This document shows, in pieces, positions 21,751 to 32,944 of a DNA stretch of 64,000 bases. The notes beneath the pieces were generated by a model. That model searched no databases. It was not told where the DNA came from and saw only the letters and a list, made by a program, of their open reading frames with translations. Source of the stretch: Linyphia triangularis (taxonomy: Eukaryota > Arthropoda > Arachnida > Araneae > Linyphiidae); the NCBI GenBank assembly GCA_963978545.1, contig OZ021725.1, forward strand, positions 10,481,346 through 10,545,345. The letters run 5' to 3'. Numbering within the stretch: position 1 is the first letter of the stretch; each line of letters starts with the position of its first letter. The translations under genes and the position numbers were made by a program.

Positions 21751-22941
21751 ATGTATCTAAAAAATTCAAGAGTACATATGGCAAATAATTTAAGCTGTCA
21801 GTTTGGCTTCCACGAAAGTCACAGTTTACCAAAAGAGGTTGACATCAAGAAAAATAACGCAAAATACGATCCCAAAAGAAAGAACTATCTGAATGAATTA
21901 TTGTTTTGGTTACGAATTTGTTCAAATTCAGACAAATCCGTCCTGGGAAGATGTGTACTTTTCCTTCTCTATGCTACGTTAGTCTACGTTTTTTTAGAGT
22001 ACTGTACAATATTGGCCTTTAGTAATGGTAGTGCTCAAAAATTGAAACTTTTAATAGTTCACATTATTTCTTACATATTAAGCACGTTAGCTTGGTACAC
22101 CTTGAGATGCAAAAAAAAGCAATTGTCTGCTCTTTTTCGAAACCTTGAAAATTATAACCTCACTATAGATTCAAACAAGAAGATGAACATTTGTGTGTGT
22201 CTCACTTTCATTCCACTTATAATTTACGTATCCTTCGTAATTTATTATGTTTCTACTGAGCATATTCCAAATTCAGTGCTCGGATTTGAATTGAAATCTG
22301 CCTATATAAAGGTCATATTAGTTCTTACATGGTCTTTTTCCCGCACTTTCGTCTGCTCCACTCTAACCAACTTGATCATGCTGCTTTACCTATCGGTATG
22401 TCATCGTTGTAGTCAAGCACTGAAAAGTCTTACAGAAGACATTAAGAAATGTCCGCTAGAGTGCTTTACAATGGCGAAACAAGTAGACATCCTTAGACGA
22501 GAAGCTAATGTGGAAGACGTTTTGAACGATCTGCAGAATACGTTTTCTGTGCCATCTTTCTTTATATTCGTCGCACATATGTCCCATGGCAGCTCTATGA
22601 TAGCTATATTTCTGTTTGGTTCCGTTGACCGAATTAGCAACTCTATTCTGATGACTATCTCTATAGTCAGTTCGCTATTCTGTTCGATTGCTTGCCTTTG
22701 GTATGCAGGAGGGGTGCCGATTTCGATGGCCAACTTCAAGCAGGAGTTCTCAAAGAAAACTCAGATGATTATGATAGAACTTGGATCGGTGGAAGTCTCA
22801 CGTTACGAAAAAGGATTGTACGAGAGAGAGAATATCGTCTTGACTGGTTGCGACATCTTTCATTACACGCGAAATTCCATTTTGGCCGTGCTTGGTGCTT
22901 TGTTCACTTATACTATTCTATTATTAAACTATAGAGACTGA
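21751..22941 (+). CDS. Gustatory-receptor-like 7-TM chemoreceptor (Gr2), intact
   Basis: A single open exon of 396 codons, close to the usual length of arthropod gustatory receptors. Hydrophobic segments lie at about residues 64-90, 97-116, 147-168, 187-215, 267-290, 296-316 and 369-390, fitting seven membrane spans. The C-terminus carries the family's most conserved block: LTGCDIFHYTRNS, then the TM7 motif FTYTILLLN. The expected product is a ligand-gated cation channel subunit in the plasma membrane of chemosensory neurons, by family knowledge; the ligand is unknown. The ATG at 21751 is chosen because it gives the full length; an in-frame Met ten codons later is the alternative. There is no intron in the coding region. 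The truncated paralogue lies 17 kb upstream in the same orientation. Confidence 0.85.
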   Translation: MYLKNSRVHMANNLSCQFGFHESHSLPKEVDIKKNNAKYDPKRKNYLNELLFWLRICSNSDKSVLGRCVLFLLYATLVYVFLEYCTILAFSNGSAQKLKLLIVHIISYILSTLAWYTLRCKKKQLSALFRNLENYNLTIDSNKKMNICVCLTFIPLIIYVSFVIYYVSTEHIPNSVLGFELKSAYIKVILVLTWSFSRTFVCSTLTNLIMLLYLSVCHRCSQALKSLTEDIKKCPLECFTMAKQVDILRREANVEDVLNDLQNTFSVPSFFIFVAHMSHGSSMIAIFLFGSVDRISNSILMTISIVSSLFCSIACLWYAGGVPISMANFKQEFSKKTQMIMIELGSVEVSRYEKGLYERENIVLTGCDIFHYTRNSILAVLGALFTYTILLLNYRD

Positions 22942-24599
22942 GAAATGTGAACGTTAAATTTCTCTGTCTGGAAATGGGAAGGTTTCTAATAGCTGTAATT
23001 ATTAGGAATGAGTATTTCTTTGTAAATGAAAACGTTTCGTATGGACCTAATATAGAAAAATTCAAGGTATCAAAAATAACAAGGGCGATAATTTAGTTAT
23101 AATAATCTTTATAGATTGTACAAAATAAATAATTTAGACAATAATCTGTGAATATAATACATGAATTGTATTCAAGCTTAAGCGGCGCAATTCTTTTACT
23201 AAATGAGTACTTATCATTTTTAAATACTTACAGGATATAAATCAAGCACAATGGATTATTACCTACGATAGCTATCTTTTTATTTCGTTCACTGCTTTTA
23301 ATGAAATACTATGGAAATTAACATGGTATGATCGCAAACTGTACAGGAATCGCAGGTTTTATTGGAATTTTGTAGGAGGGTATCATGGTATAGTTGCAAT
23401 CACTTCAAAAGATTGAGCGTTTCTTAATGGGAATGTTTATACCATTAGTTCTCTGTTCATTGCAATAATCGGTCTTTGTTGCGTGTTCGGAAATTTCGTG
23501 TGTCGATTTCTAAGTACAACTTCAAGGAGGATTATACTACGGGAAGACTCATTTGATGTCTTTTTGTGTCTGGTAGAAGATCGCAATGCGAAAAAGGTTA
23601 GTAGGAAGAGTTAAGTATTGCATTGATTGGGTGGTGTGGGATTTTTGCTCTGGCTGCTTTATCTATAAAGTACTGACTTGTTGCATTGTTTTTTATATGA
23701 AGATTAATTCTGTTAAAGCTGTACTTTGAATTTTCCTCACCTGTGTAATTTATCACATTGAAAATAGAGCGTGGTTGTCTGGAACGTCACACGTAATATC
23801 TGTTTTTGAACAATTCACATTCGTCTGGAGTTTAAATAAAGTAACTTGTGTTCATTGATCAACCAATATGCAATGCTTACTTTAACAATATTTATATTTA
23901 GTGAACACGTGTTTTTATCCAACGAAATATCAACAGTTTAACTATGAAGTGGTTCTTTTTCTTATGGTCATTTTTAAGGCAAACTCTGCAATCTAAGTTT
24001 TTATTAATCGCTTTAATATTCTCAAATTTTGAAATTAAAAGTAGAAGAAGAATTTAGGATTTTTTTTTTTTTTTTTAATTTACTCCTTATTCTTGTCTAA
24101 ATATTTAATGCTGTCGTCGTCACATATACAAAAATTAAAATTGATGTGAAATATGATAGTTTTAATTTCAACAAACACTTAAAACAATTTTAGACTTATA
24201 GAAGAAGATTATTATTATTATTTTTTTTTTTGTAATGTGTGGAGGAACTGAATAGTGAGAAAAAATGGCGTGAAAAGATATTCAAAAAAGTCTAATTTTT
24301 CATGTCCTGTGACCCAAAGCCATTTCATCTGTATGATGTAAAATATACCTGCTATAAATTCTTAGTTAAGGATACCAAAGACAAAATGTGATATACTTGA
24401 AATTTATGTCCATGCATGCAATCGGCACCATTCAAAATATCTTAATTTTTACAAAATATTATATTTGGAAGAGAAAAAAAAAGTAAATGGAACCATATCC
24501 ATCCATTGATATTCTCATAAACACAGTTTTCAATCGAGTTCCAAATCAAGAAATATCCAGAGGGAAATAAGAGCTTCACGTTATTTTCCCATAATGCAC
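22942..24599. other. Intergenic between receptor and vanin-like gene A
   Basis: The first 500 bp match the 3' flank of Gr1, showing the extent of the receptor duplication. The rest, to 24599, is AT-rich and shows no gene. It contains the convergent 3' ends of a plus-strand and a minus-strand gene. Confidence 0.5.
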
Positions 24600-25934
24600 T
24601 TATCGTACATATGGAGGGTCTCTGTCATAGCAGCGACCTTTGAGTCCTACAACGATAAAACTCCTTCCAGTCTGGTTTTTGAACCTTATCGTATTCTCAC
24701 TGCCTGACTGCGAGTATATCCAGTCATTTCGAGGCAAGAGTCTCATTCCACTGTTCACCGTGGTAGGATACACGAACTGAGTTGTAAAATTAGCTCGTAA
24801 CTGGATCTGATGAAAAACCGTCTTGGATCTGGCGGGGAAAGTGGCACAAGGCCTATCGCCCAACGCCTCGCACCTCACCAGAACACAATTCTCCTCGCAC
24901 CAGTGATACCTTCCAAAAGCATCGTATGTCCCGTTCCACACACCCAGATAAAACCTTTCGGACATCTTTTTTGCACTGTAGTCCAGCGAGCAGCACATTC
25001 CGTTGTGACACGCTTCCACGTGCCCACTGCTTTTAGTCAGTTTAACGAAGGTGTAGTTGCTCATGTTCTCTTCCGTACAACGATGCTCCTTGTAGATTTT
25101 GTCAGTGTCATTCAGAATTAGCCTCGAACATTCCAGCCGGACGTGTTTGCCGTCTTGTTTGTGGCTCCAGGACTCATCTTTGGTGATCGAAGTCACGCTG
25201 TCTTCTGGAGGAACAGACTCAAACCCTCTTTTCGAGATTCTAGCCACGGTCAGCTTAGACAGTCCATCCGGATTGTAAGTATAGACCAGGGCTCCGTTCC
25301 TGCCATAGAATATGCCGCTGCCCATGGCGAAGTAACCCGGAACATGGACATTTGCAGCTATGAGAGTGGCATTATTGCCCATGGCCCATCCCTGCCAGAA
25401 TGGCACAGACATAAACTGGGGCGCTGTTTCGGCCCACATGGTTGGGAACATAATGCCATCGACGTTTGACCACTGGGAAACATCCCCCATCCTCTTGAAG
25501 AAGATGTCGAAAGAGATGAAGGTTGCGAATCTGCCAAAATCCGTCTGGAAGGTAGGATCCGGGTGCTGCTCTCTTGCCAAGTCCATTCCAAGCTCGAAGA
25601 AAAGGTGCTCTTTGTGGTACTTGAGCACAAGTACTCCTTCCCTGTCGAAGACTACGTTGGCGTTGAAGTGAAAAACCCCGTCGGATGGACACTCTTTGTC
25701 ATGACTTTCGCATTTCTGGATATCTCCCATGTTGGCCACCACGAACATGTAATTTGATCTCGCAATGCAGCTGAGGGACATGAGGATTGGTCGCTGAGAA
25801 TAGATTTCTTTCTCCTTGCACGGATTAGTGAAAGTTTTCTTCGGATCAGGAATCTTTTCTAAAAAGTCTTTCAGTTTGAGTCTGTCAGTTGGTGAAAATA
25901 AACCGTATTCAGGGAATACAATTACATCCGCTCC
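24600..25934 (-). CDS. Vanin/pantetheinase-like gene A, exon 2; catalytic Cys replaced by Ser
   Basis: Exon 2 starts after the acceptor TTTCAG with GGA GCG GAT and encodes 444 residues. Joined to exon 1 it gives a 519-residue protein of the biotinidase/vanin branch of the nitrilase superfamily; human VNN1 is of similar length. These enzymes hydrolyse amide bonds (pantetheine to pantothenate and cysteamine, or biocytin) outside the cell. The Glu (VFPEYG, residue 84) and Lys (KYHKEH, residue 183) of the triad are present. The nucleophile position reads FATFISFD, with Ser at residue 216 (codon TCT, 25512-25514), where genes B and C have Cys. The vanin C-terminal domain follows, with CCSLDY and GLKGRC. 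The frame has no stop or frameshift, so this looks like a conserved pseudoenzyme or an enzyme with altered chemistry, not a decayed gene. Confidence 0.88.
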   Translation of the reverse strand, partial: GADVIVFPEYGLFSPTDRLKLKDFLEKIPDPKKTFTNPCKEKEIYSQRPILMSLSCIARSNYMFVVANMGDIQKCESHDKECPSDGVFHFNANVVFDREGVLVLKYHKEHLFFELGMDLAREQHPDPTFQTDFGRFATFISFDIFFKRMGDVSQWSNVDGIMFPTMWAETAPQFMSVPFWQGWAMGNNATLIAANVHVPGYFAMGSGIFYGRNGALVYTYNPDGLSKLTVARISKRGFESVPPEDSVTSITKDESWSHKQDGKHVRLECSRLILNDTDKIYKEHRCTEENMSNYTFVKLTKSSGHVEACHNGMCCSLDYSAKKMSERFYLGVWNGTYDAFGRYHWCEENCVLVRCEALGDRPCATFPARSKTVFHQIQLRANFTTQFVYPTTVNSGMRLLPRNDWIYSQSGSENTIRFKNQTGRSFIVVGLKGRCYDRDPPYVR

Positions 25935-26015
25935 CTGAAACAGTAAATTTCATTTTATACAGTCCATATAGAAGCATGTAAGGTTATTTTGATAAACTTA
26001 TGTAATTGGTATTAA

Positions 26016-29000
26016 GAGCAAGATTCTGAGAGATTGAGCCACTTAACATTAGGGGGTGATTCACACCATCTCCGATTGTCCCCAAAAAATTACCAGTTGC
26101 TAATACCCTTATTAGATGATAAAATCTAAAATTATTTGTTCCGTAGTTGCACCGCTCAAATTCTATGACGTGTCAAAGATCACCTTTAAAAATGAAAAAA
26201 TTGATGTTTTTGTGACACATGAAAACTATTTTTATCCGTTTAAAACTTCACAAGCAACTTTCCACCTGCATTTCTTCTGTTATGGAATGTACTAGAATAG
26301 ATCTTTATAAAACATATAAAAAGTTCATGGCAAATCAATTGCGCAAAGTAATTGAAGTTCATGAAATGTCCATGTTTTCATGTTTTTACCATTTTCAAGA
26401 CTGAATTATATCTTTCGCGTTTGATTTGTCACTTTAAACTAGGTGTCATTGGATAGAACTATATTAATACTATTTATTAATACATAAAACATTGAGGTAA
26501 GTTGAACACGTTGGAAGTTATTTGGCGCCAAAATCGAAAAATCTCCTAATTTGACACAAATTTGAGCTCGTATATCTTGCTGCGGGAACAGTATATTAAC
26601 ACAACGCTGAGACTATTTAAACACTCTTTTATTATACTTAATGAGAAATTAAACTTTATTGAGGCAAATTAAACTTTATTGAGGCAAATTAAAGAGAAAA
26701 AAAATAAATGATTTTTGTTGTTACACCCTTTCCTTACATATTGATGCATTACTGTTTTCATTCATGTTTTCAAAAATTAATCGGTTTTCACTTCACTCTT
26801 CCTCCTGTTTATAACAATTGCTTGTTGTATGTCTTTTAAGCTAGGAACTGTGACTGGATTGGCTCCAGAAAGTTACAAAGAACGGAAAAAACCCAAACTT
26901 CGATGCACTGTGTCGATAACATCAAACAATGGCCACTTAAACTTAACAGCTCCTCTCTGGTGAAGAAATTCCCTTTCAAACATGTCATCCCCACAATTTT
27001 CTAGCAGTTTATCAATATAAAATCGTTTATCGTACAGGACTGAGTATAAAAAATGGGGCTGAATCTCATATTCTCAGTCCTGATCAGCAATTAGCTTTAT
27101 CTCTTTTATGATATTCTCCAATTGTTGAGGGACAGTAATTTCGATTTCAAATGTGAATTTACCAAGCAATCAGTTCCATGCACAAGTCAGACCAAACCCT
27201 AAAGACGAAGATAATATCATTTAGTCGAAAATTTGTAACTCTGATGTTTTGCCTAGAAGAAAATTGCACATCAACGTTTGAAACTGCAGAGGATTTATCC
27301 CTACATATTGCCAGAGGGAGAACACCAAATTCCTAAAACAATCACAGGTCAAGACAAATCCAGGAGTGCATTTTCAAAAAGAATGGAAGCAAGAACAAAA
27401 AAGACTAACTATGCAGTGACTGCAGATTTTGAAGAACCCACTTTAGAGAATATGAATTGCATCTATTCATGCCATCTATATAACTGATTGTCTCCAATGA
27501 TTCCAAGATAAAATTCGTCATCTTGTTCAATGACTTCATCTTCAATAACACTGCATATTTCGATCGTACCTTTCATTCTGTGGAAATGTGACATAATTTG
27601 TTCCCGTGTCAAATATTCATTTGAACAAAATTTCTTCTTTCCATCAACTGTGAGATTGCTCATCATACTTACAACAGTTTGGGTTGTTAATTTATTTCCT
27701 GTTTTATTTCCTTTGTTGAAGTATTATAAACTGTTTTTGATTTTGGTTCTTGAACTTTTCTTTTGGGTTTCAGTGCCTATCATTTGCGCACAAGACTTGA
27801 TTAGATGTAATTTTTATTATCTGTAGTGGGTTCTTCAAAAGCTGCAGTAATTTCATAATTGGTCTGTTTTGTCACTGCTTCCATTCTTTTTGCAAATGCA
27901 CTACTGGTTTTGTCTTGACTAGTTATTATTTTAGAAATTTGATGTTCTTCTCTATAACAATATGTAGAGACAAATCCTCTGCAGTTTCAAATGTTGATGA
28001 GCAATTTTTTTGGGGGCTAAACATCAGAGTTATAAATTTATGGCTGAGTGGCATTGTCTTCGTCTATAAGGTGTGGCGTGACTTGTGCCTGGAACAGATT
28101 GGATGGTGAATTTGCAGTTGAAATCCAAATTACTGTCCCCTAACAAATGGAGAATATCATAAAAGAGATAAAGCTAATTCCAGATAAGAATGCGGATATG
28201 AAATGCGGCCCCATTCTTTTTACGCTGTCCTATATACAATAAACGGATTTACATTAGTAAACTACTAGAAGATTGTGGAGATAAAGTGTTTAAAATGACA
28301 TTTCTTCATCAGAGAGGAGCCAATGAGTTTAAGTAGCCATTGCGTGATCCGAAGCTCAGTTTTCTTTGGTACTTTGCAACTTTCTGGAGCCGATCCAGTC
28401 AAAGTTCCTAGCTTAAAAGACATACTACAAGCAATTGTTATAAGCATGAGGAAGAGAAAAGTGAAAATCGATTAATTTTTGAAAACATAATGCATCAATA
28501 TGCAGCAACAAAAAAAAATCTTTTATTTTTTTCTCTTCAACTTGCCTCAATAAAATTTAATTTCTCATTTAGTATAATAAAAGAATACTTAAATAGTCTC
28601 AGCGTGGTGTCAATATATTGTTTCCTCAGCAAGATGTACAAGCTCAAATTTGTGTCAAATTCGGAGATTTTTCGATTTTGAAGCCAAATAACTTCCAACG
28701 TGTTCAACTTGCCTCAATGTTTTATGTATTAATAAATAGTAATAATATGGCTCTATCCAATGACACCTAGTTTGAAGTGACAAATCAAACGCGCAAGATA
28801 TAATTCAGTCTTGAAAATGGTAAAAAACATGAAAACATGGACATTTCATGACCTTGAATTACCTTGCGCAATTGACTTGCCATGATCTTTTTATATGTTT
28901 TATAAAGATCTATTCTAGTACATTCCACAACAGAAGAAATGAAGGTGGCAAGTTGCTTGTGAAGTTTTAGACGGATAAAAATAGTTTTCATGTGTCACAA

Positions 29001-29183
29001 AAACACCAATTTTTTCATTTTTAAAGGTGATCTTTGACACGTCATAGAATTTGAGCGGTGCAACTACGGAACAAATAATTTCAGATTTTATCATCTAATT
29101 AAGACAGTAGCAACTGGTAATTTTTTGGGGACAATCGGAGATGGTGTGAATCAGGGGTGGTTCAAATTCTCAGAATCTTGCTC
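26016..29183. mobile_element. 3.2-kb TTAA-flanked foldback element in intron of gene A
   Basis: Ends GAGCAAGATTCTGAGA and its inverse are flanked by TTAA on both sides (26012-26015 and 29184-29187). The arms are inverted copies for about 1.4 kb each. Both arms hold the same coding remnant: a C2H2-type fragment (TFETAEDLSLHI) and KRMEA followed by FEEPT, on the plus strand in the left arm and on the minus strand in the right arm. The central minus-strand stretch continues with LTREQIMSHFHRM (27463-27666). TTAA targets are known for piggyBac, Kolobok and Sola3; the GAG start would fit the last best, from memory. All reading frames are broken. Confidence 0.8.
27463..27800 (-). pseudogene. Transposase C-terminal remnant in the foldback
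   Basis: Reading leftward, the frame gives NKGNKTGNKLTTQTVV, a Met-containing linker, then KKFCSNEYLTREQIMSHFHR and an acidic end. The spacing of GNK, TV and LT..QI..FF recalls the C-terminal module of unnamed zinc-finger transposases common in cnidarian and arthropod genomes. This is recognition from memory and not verified. The only ATG-start piece is 67 codons. Confidence 0.45.
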
Positions 29184-30234
29184 TTAATTAGACTAAACAT
29201 TCAGAAGCCCCACACAGGATTCGCTAAGTAATAGAAATCACTTTTAATGTTTAAAACTGTAGCAATTAATATTAAGAAAAATCCAGAAAACTCTACCTAA
29301 AATAACTGATTTTCAGAAACTATTTCAAATAAGGAAAAATGCGTTGTGTAGAATCAGCAAAATGACATTTTGTAAATGTTTATTTTTGACGATGGTCTAA
29401 TTTCTTTGTTTAAGGTTATCGCTACATTAGTGTAAAAGCAAAAACTAAACAAAAATGTTTTAAATAAATAAAACAAGTTTAATTTATTTGAACAATCATA
29501 TGTTGATCATCTACATTGAACATGTGAATAGGACAGAAATGGTGCCAAATTACTTTTAGGAGAAAGACTAGGACACCATATCTTTGTAGTACAGGACATT
29601 TCCGTCCATGGCTTGCACCTAGCTGCTTCAATAAATGCCTTAATTTCAAGTTGCTTTAAAGAATGAGTAAGTCTTGTTTTTAAAATTGATACTTTTGTAT
29701 GCATTTTTTCAAAAGTAAGAATTTTCTTAAAAGAAATGCACCACCTATTTTATATTTTTGCCTTGTAATGGACTTAATGCGAATAGTTTTTAGAAAAAAC
29801 TTGTGACGTGCTTTAGACCAATTACAACCCATCTTCAAAAACGAATTCGATTTGTCGCATTCCATTATCCAATCATAATGCGTGTACTATTTATTTCCCA
29901 TAGCAAGGAATTAACTAAAGTTGTCAGGCTGAATCTCTATTCCAAAATACGTTAGAATTGTCCTTGCGTTAACTTACACCGTTTTAGTCTAAGACCACGC
30001 GAGCGTTTTTTCATGCAAAAACGCAGCATGAAATCAAGCTATAAAATGTAGACAATTGCTGTACCATACACGAGGCCAGACGTAGCTTCTCTACAGGCTG
30101 GCGGGAGTATCGTCTGTCGCAATCTCAAGGTCGCCCTCTAGAGGATTCATTCAGACCTATTTTTCAAATTCAGTGAAAACACTTCCTTGCAGATTATTAT
30201 TTCCTGTTGCTATAATGGTGTGTTATCGTTTTAA

Positions 30235-30375
30235 CCCTTTGGGTACATTTGAAGAGTGAGACTCGTCATCTGCTTACTTAGACGAAGTTAGGGTGGACGA
30301 GTCTGACTCGTCATCCGTTCATCCAAATTCGTCCCATGGGCATAAAAATCTTCAAACAATTCAGTACTCAAAGGG
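30235..30375. mobile_element. Small TTAA-flanked MITE
   Basis: TIRs CCCTTTGGGTAC and GTACTCAAAGGG are flanked by TTAA (30231-30234 and 30376-30379), with an internal inverted pair GACTCGTCATC. At 141 bp it is too short to code. CCC-starting ends with TTAA duplication fit a piggyBac-type MITE. Confidence 0.8.
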
Positions 30376-30379
30376 TTAA

Positions 30380-31115
30380 GGGAACTCAGTACCGTAAAAA
30401 TAAAAATAAATCGATTTTGTGTTTTTTATTTCATGTTATTCTATGTTTCTTTGCCTTTCCATTGCTGTATTTCTTCGGTTTCTACTCAGATTAGAAGTAT
30501 ATTATATTTTGTTTTAAAAAAGACAACTTTAAATGTTAACTATTTGAAACTTTTACATTTAACTTTGATTTTTTCCAAACATGATATTTTAAACATCAAT
30601 GTAACCTTTCTAATTAACTAGTTTAACTAGTAGAGATGGATGTACCACATAATTTGTTTTATTAAATTGTTGTACATAACATAAAATTTCCTGTTATTTA
30701 CTTAACTATTTTTTTAAATGCCAAATCTTTAGAAAGAAAAGAGGTTTTTCTCAAACATTTTTTGGAAAATTGATTCAAATACAGCAACAAGAAAAATTCT
30801 GATGATATTTCTTACCAAATTTTAACCTCAATGTAGTAAAATTTCATAAATAATAATAATAATGGTATATCTGTACTAGTTAGTTAGAAAAGATACTTTA
30901 AAGTTTAAATCAAGTTTAGAGAAAATAAAGGTTAAAGGTAAAAGGCTTATATAATTAACATTGATAATTATTTTTTTAAAACAAAATTTAACATACTTCT
31001 AATTTGAGAAGAAACAAAAATTATCTATCAAAGGTAAGGTGAAAATGCATAGAATAACATCAAATGAAAATCTCGAAATCGATATATTTTTTTATTTTTA
31101 TGGTACTGAGTCCTC
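30380..31115. mobile_element. Second TTAA-flanked MITE, abutting the first
   Basis: The left end GGGAACTCAGTACCGTAAAA and right end TGGTACTGAGTCCTCTTAA are inverted copies. The inner arms also match (CATGTTATTCTATG against CATAGAATAACATC). Its left TTAA is the same four bases that close the preceding MITE; its right TTAA is 31116-31119. Diverged relatives are suspected at about 36575-37100 and 61025-61404. Confidence 0.7.
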
Positions 31116-31390
31116 TTAAATTTTTGATATTTAAAATAACTATACAATGGAATATTACTTGGATTGTAAACTTATCACTCTTGAAATGAAAAAATATCCA
31201 TACCTTTAGTATACAAGGCATAGTGAATTAAAAAACCATGAACTTGAAACAGCTGCTTAGATTGTAAATGGAATTATGTTGCCATGGAGACCACAAACAA
31301 GCGACTGAGCTCACTTTAAAGAACATGCGCGAGTGGCCGACATGTGTAGATTTTCAATCTGCATAAAAAATAAGCTGCTTTTATGCAGCA

Positions 31391-32376
31391 TAAACTAGGG
31401 GTGTGAAACATCACACAACTTTCGCCTACACTATAATACTGACGTGGATTTAAATCATTTACCGTCTTTATATTTTCATTATTCATTTAGCAAAAATGGC
31501 CAGTTCGGCGATAATTTTGGCGATAATTCTTGTATGGGGACTTGGGGAGAAAAAAAAACTCCGCCGAAATGATGATTTTGGCGATATACTTTTTGATAAT
31601 TCTTATAATATCCTTTCTTGTAAGTGAAACTGAAGAGAGAAGAAAAAAAACGATCCTTGATAAGGTATGCTCAAAGAAAGAGAACTCTTTGTTAGAGGCA
31701 TTCGTTTTTTAACTCTTTAAGCCATTAAAACATTTTTACGGGAATTTCGGAGGTGGGGATGTTTAGAGGCATTACCACAACGATTTTAATCGAAATCGTT
31801 AGAGCCGTTTTTAGCATAAGGTAGCTGTTTTTGAAAGTAATCATGTTTTTCAATGATTGCCAAAAAACGGCTCTAACGATTTTGTTCAAAATCGCTGTGG
31901 TAAGGCCTCTTAAGGTGTTCTAAACATCCCCAGCTCCGAAATTCACGTATAAATGCTTCAATGGTGTAAAACGTAGAAAAACGAATGCTTTTAACACAGA
32001 GTTCTCTTTGCTTGATCATAGCTTATGAACGATCGTTTTTTCTCCTTTTTTCAGTTTCATTTATAAGAAAGGATAATATAAGAATTATAGAAAAGTATAT
32101 CCCCAAAATATCTATTTTGGAGAAGTATTTTTTTTTTAATTAAAGGCCCATATTACAAATATCGCAAAAAAATATCGCCAAACAAGCCATTTTTTGTATA
32201 CGAATGATGGAAATTTAAAAACGGTAAATGACACAAATCCACACCAGTAATAAAGTGTAATTGAAAGTTGTGTGATGTTCCACACTCTTATTTTTTTTTT
32301 TTCTTAACCGAATCCTATACTTTCATTACCTTATGTATACATGTGGGTAATTGAAAGTAAAAAAGCACGTGCGTTG
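31391..32376. mobile_element. Palindromic MITE ending next to exon 1 of gene A
   Basis: Begins AAACTAGGGGTGTGAAACAT and contains an inverted repeat centred near 31840 (AAACGGCTCTAACGATTTTG and its inverse). The right tail (GGGTAATTGAAAGTAAAAAA) is shared with copies ending near 35027, 41213 and 47056. The right end lies about 20 bp from the donor splice site of gene A exon 1. Confidence 0.7.
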
Positions 32377-32398
32377 CCATAGCCTATAGTGCACTTAC

Positions 32399-32623
32399 TT
32401 TGGACTTTGCCTGTGCGGCTGCTTTCTTGTAGATGTCCAAGTTCTCTTGGACGATCATTTGGGGCGTCGAATTCGTTCTCGGTCCGTACAGGGAGTGCTC
32501 GAAGACGGCCGCTGTGTAGAATGCTTCAACTGTCACACTCTCAGCACAGAAGAAGGTGCAAGAGAAGAAGAGAGTCGCCGACCAGAAGACCAACATCTTC
32601 CGAGGAGAGTGGTTCTTAACCAT
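32399..32623 (-). CDS. Vanin-like gene A, exon 1 (signal peptide)
   Basis: Seventy-five codons from ATG at 32623. A second Met ten codons later starts a classic signal sequence (MLVFWSATLFF), so either may initiate. The mature start carries FYTAAVFEH, the block shared with exon 1 of genes B and C and with vertebrate vanins (AAV.EH). The exon ends AAA before the donor GTAAGT (32398-32393) in phase 0. The intron to exon 2 is 6464 bp. A possible acceptor (TTTTAATGCAG) just upstream of the ATG hints at an intron in the 5' UTR. Confidence 0.85.
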
Positions 32624-32944
32624 AAGGTGACACCTGCATTAAAAGATATAGATATCATTGACCACTGAGTCATTTAATGACAGATGAAAATTTTTTTATT
32701 TTTTATTTTTATTTTTTATTATTATTATTATTAGTTGAAAAGAATTTATCTGATGATGTTAACACATATTAAACACAAATAAAAGCAAAAATAATCACAC
32801 AAACATTTTTTTATTAAATATTTTTTGGGATTAAGGATTATTGGATTGGCGCCTTTGTGAAAGATAATTCCAGTAATTCCAATTCCCTATCAAAAAGCAT
32901 AATGATGAAAAATTGAATCATGGATTTCATCTTCTTTAGCATTA

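Noticed and set aside
24810..25757. Plus-strand ORFs opposite vanin-like gene A exon 2 (and equivalents opposite genes B and C)
   Set aside because: Antisense shadows of well-supported coding exons.
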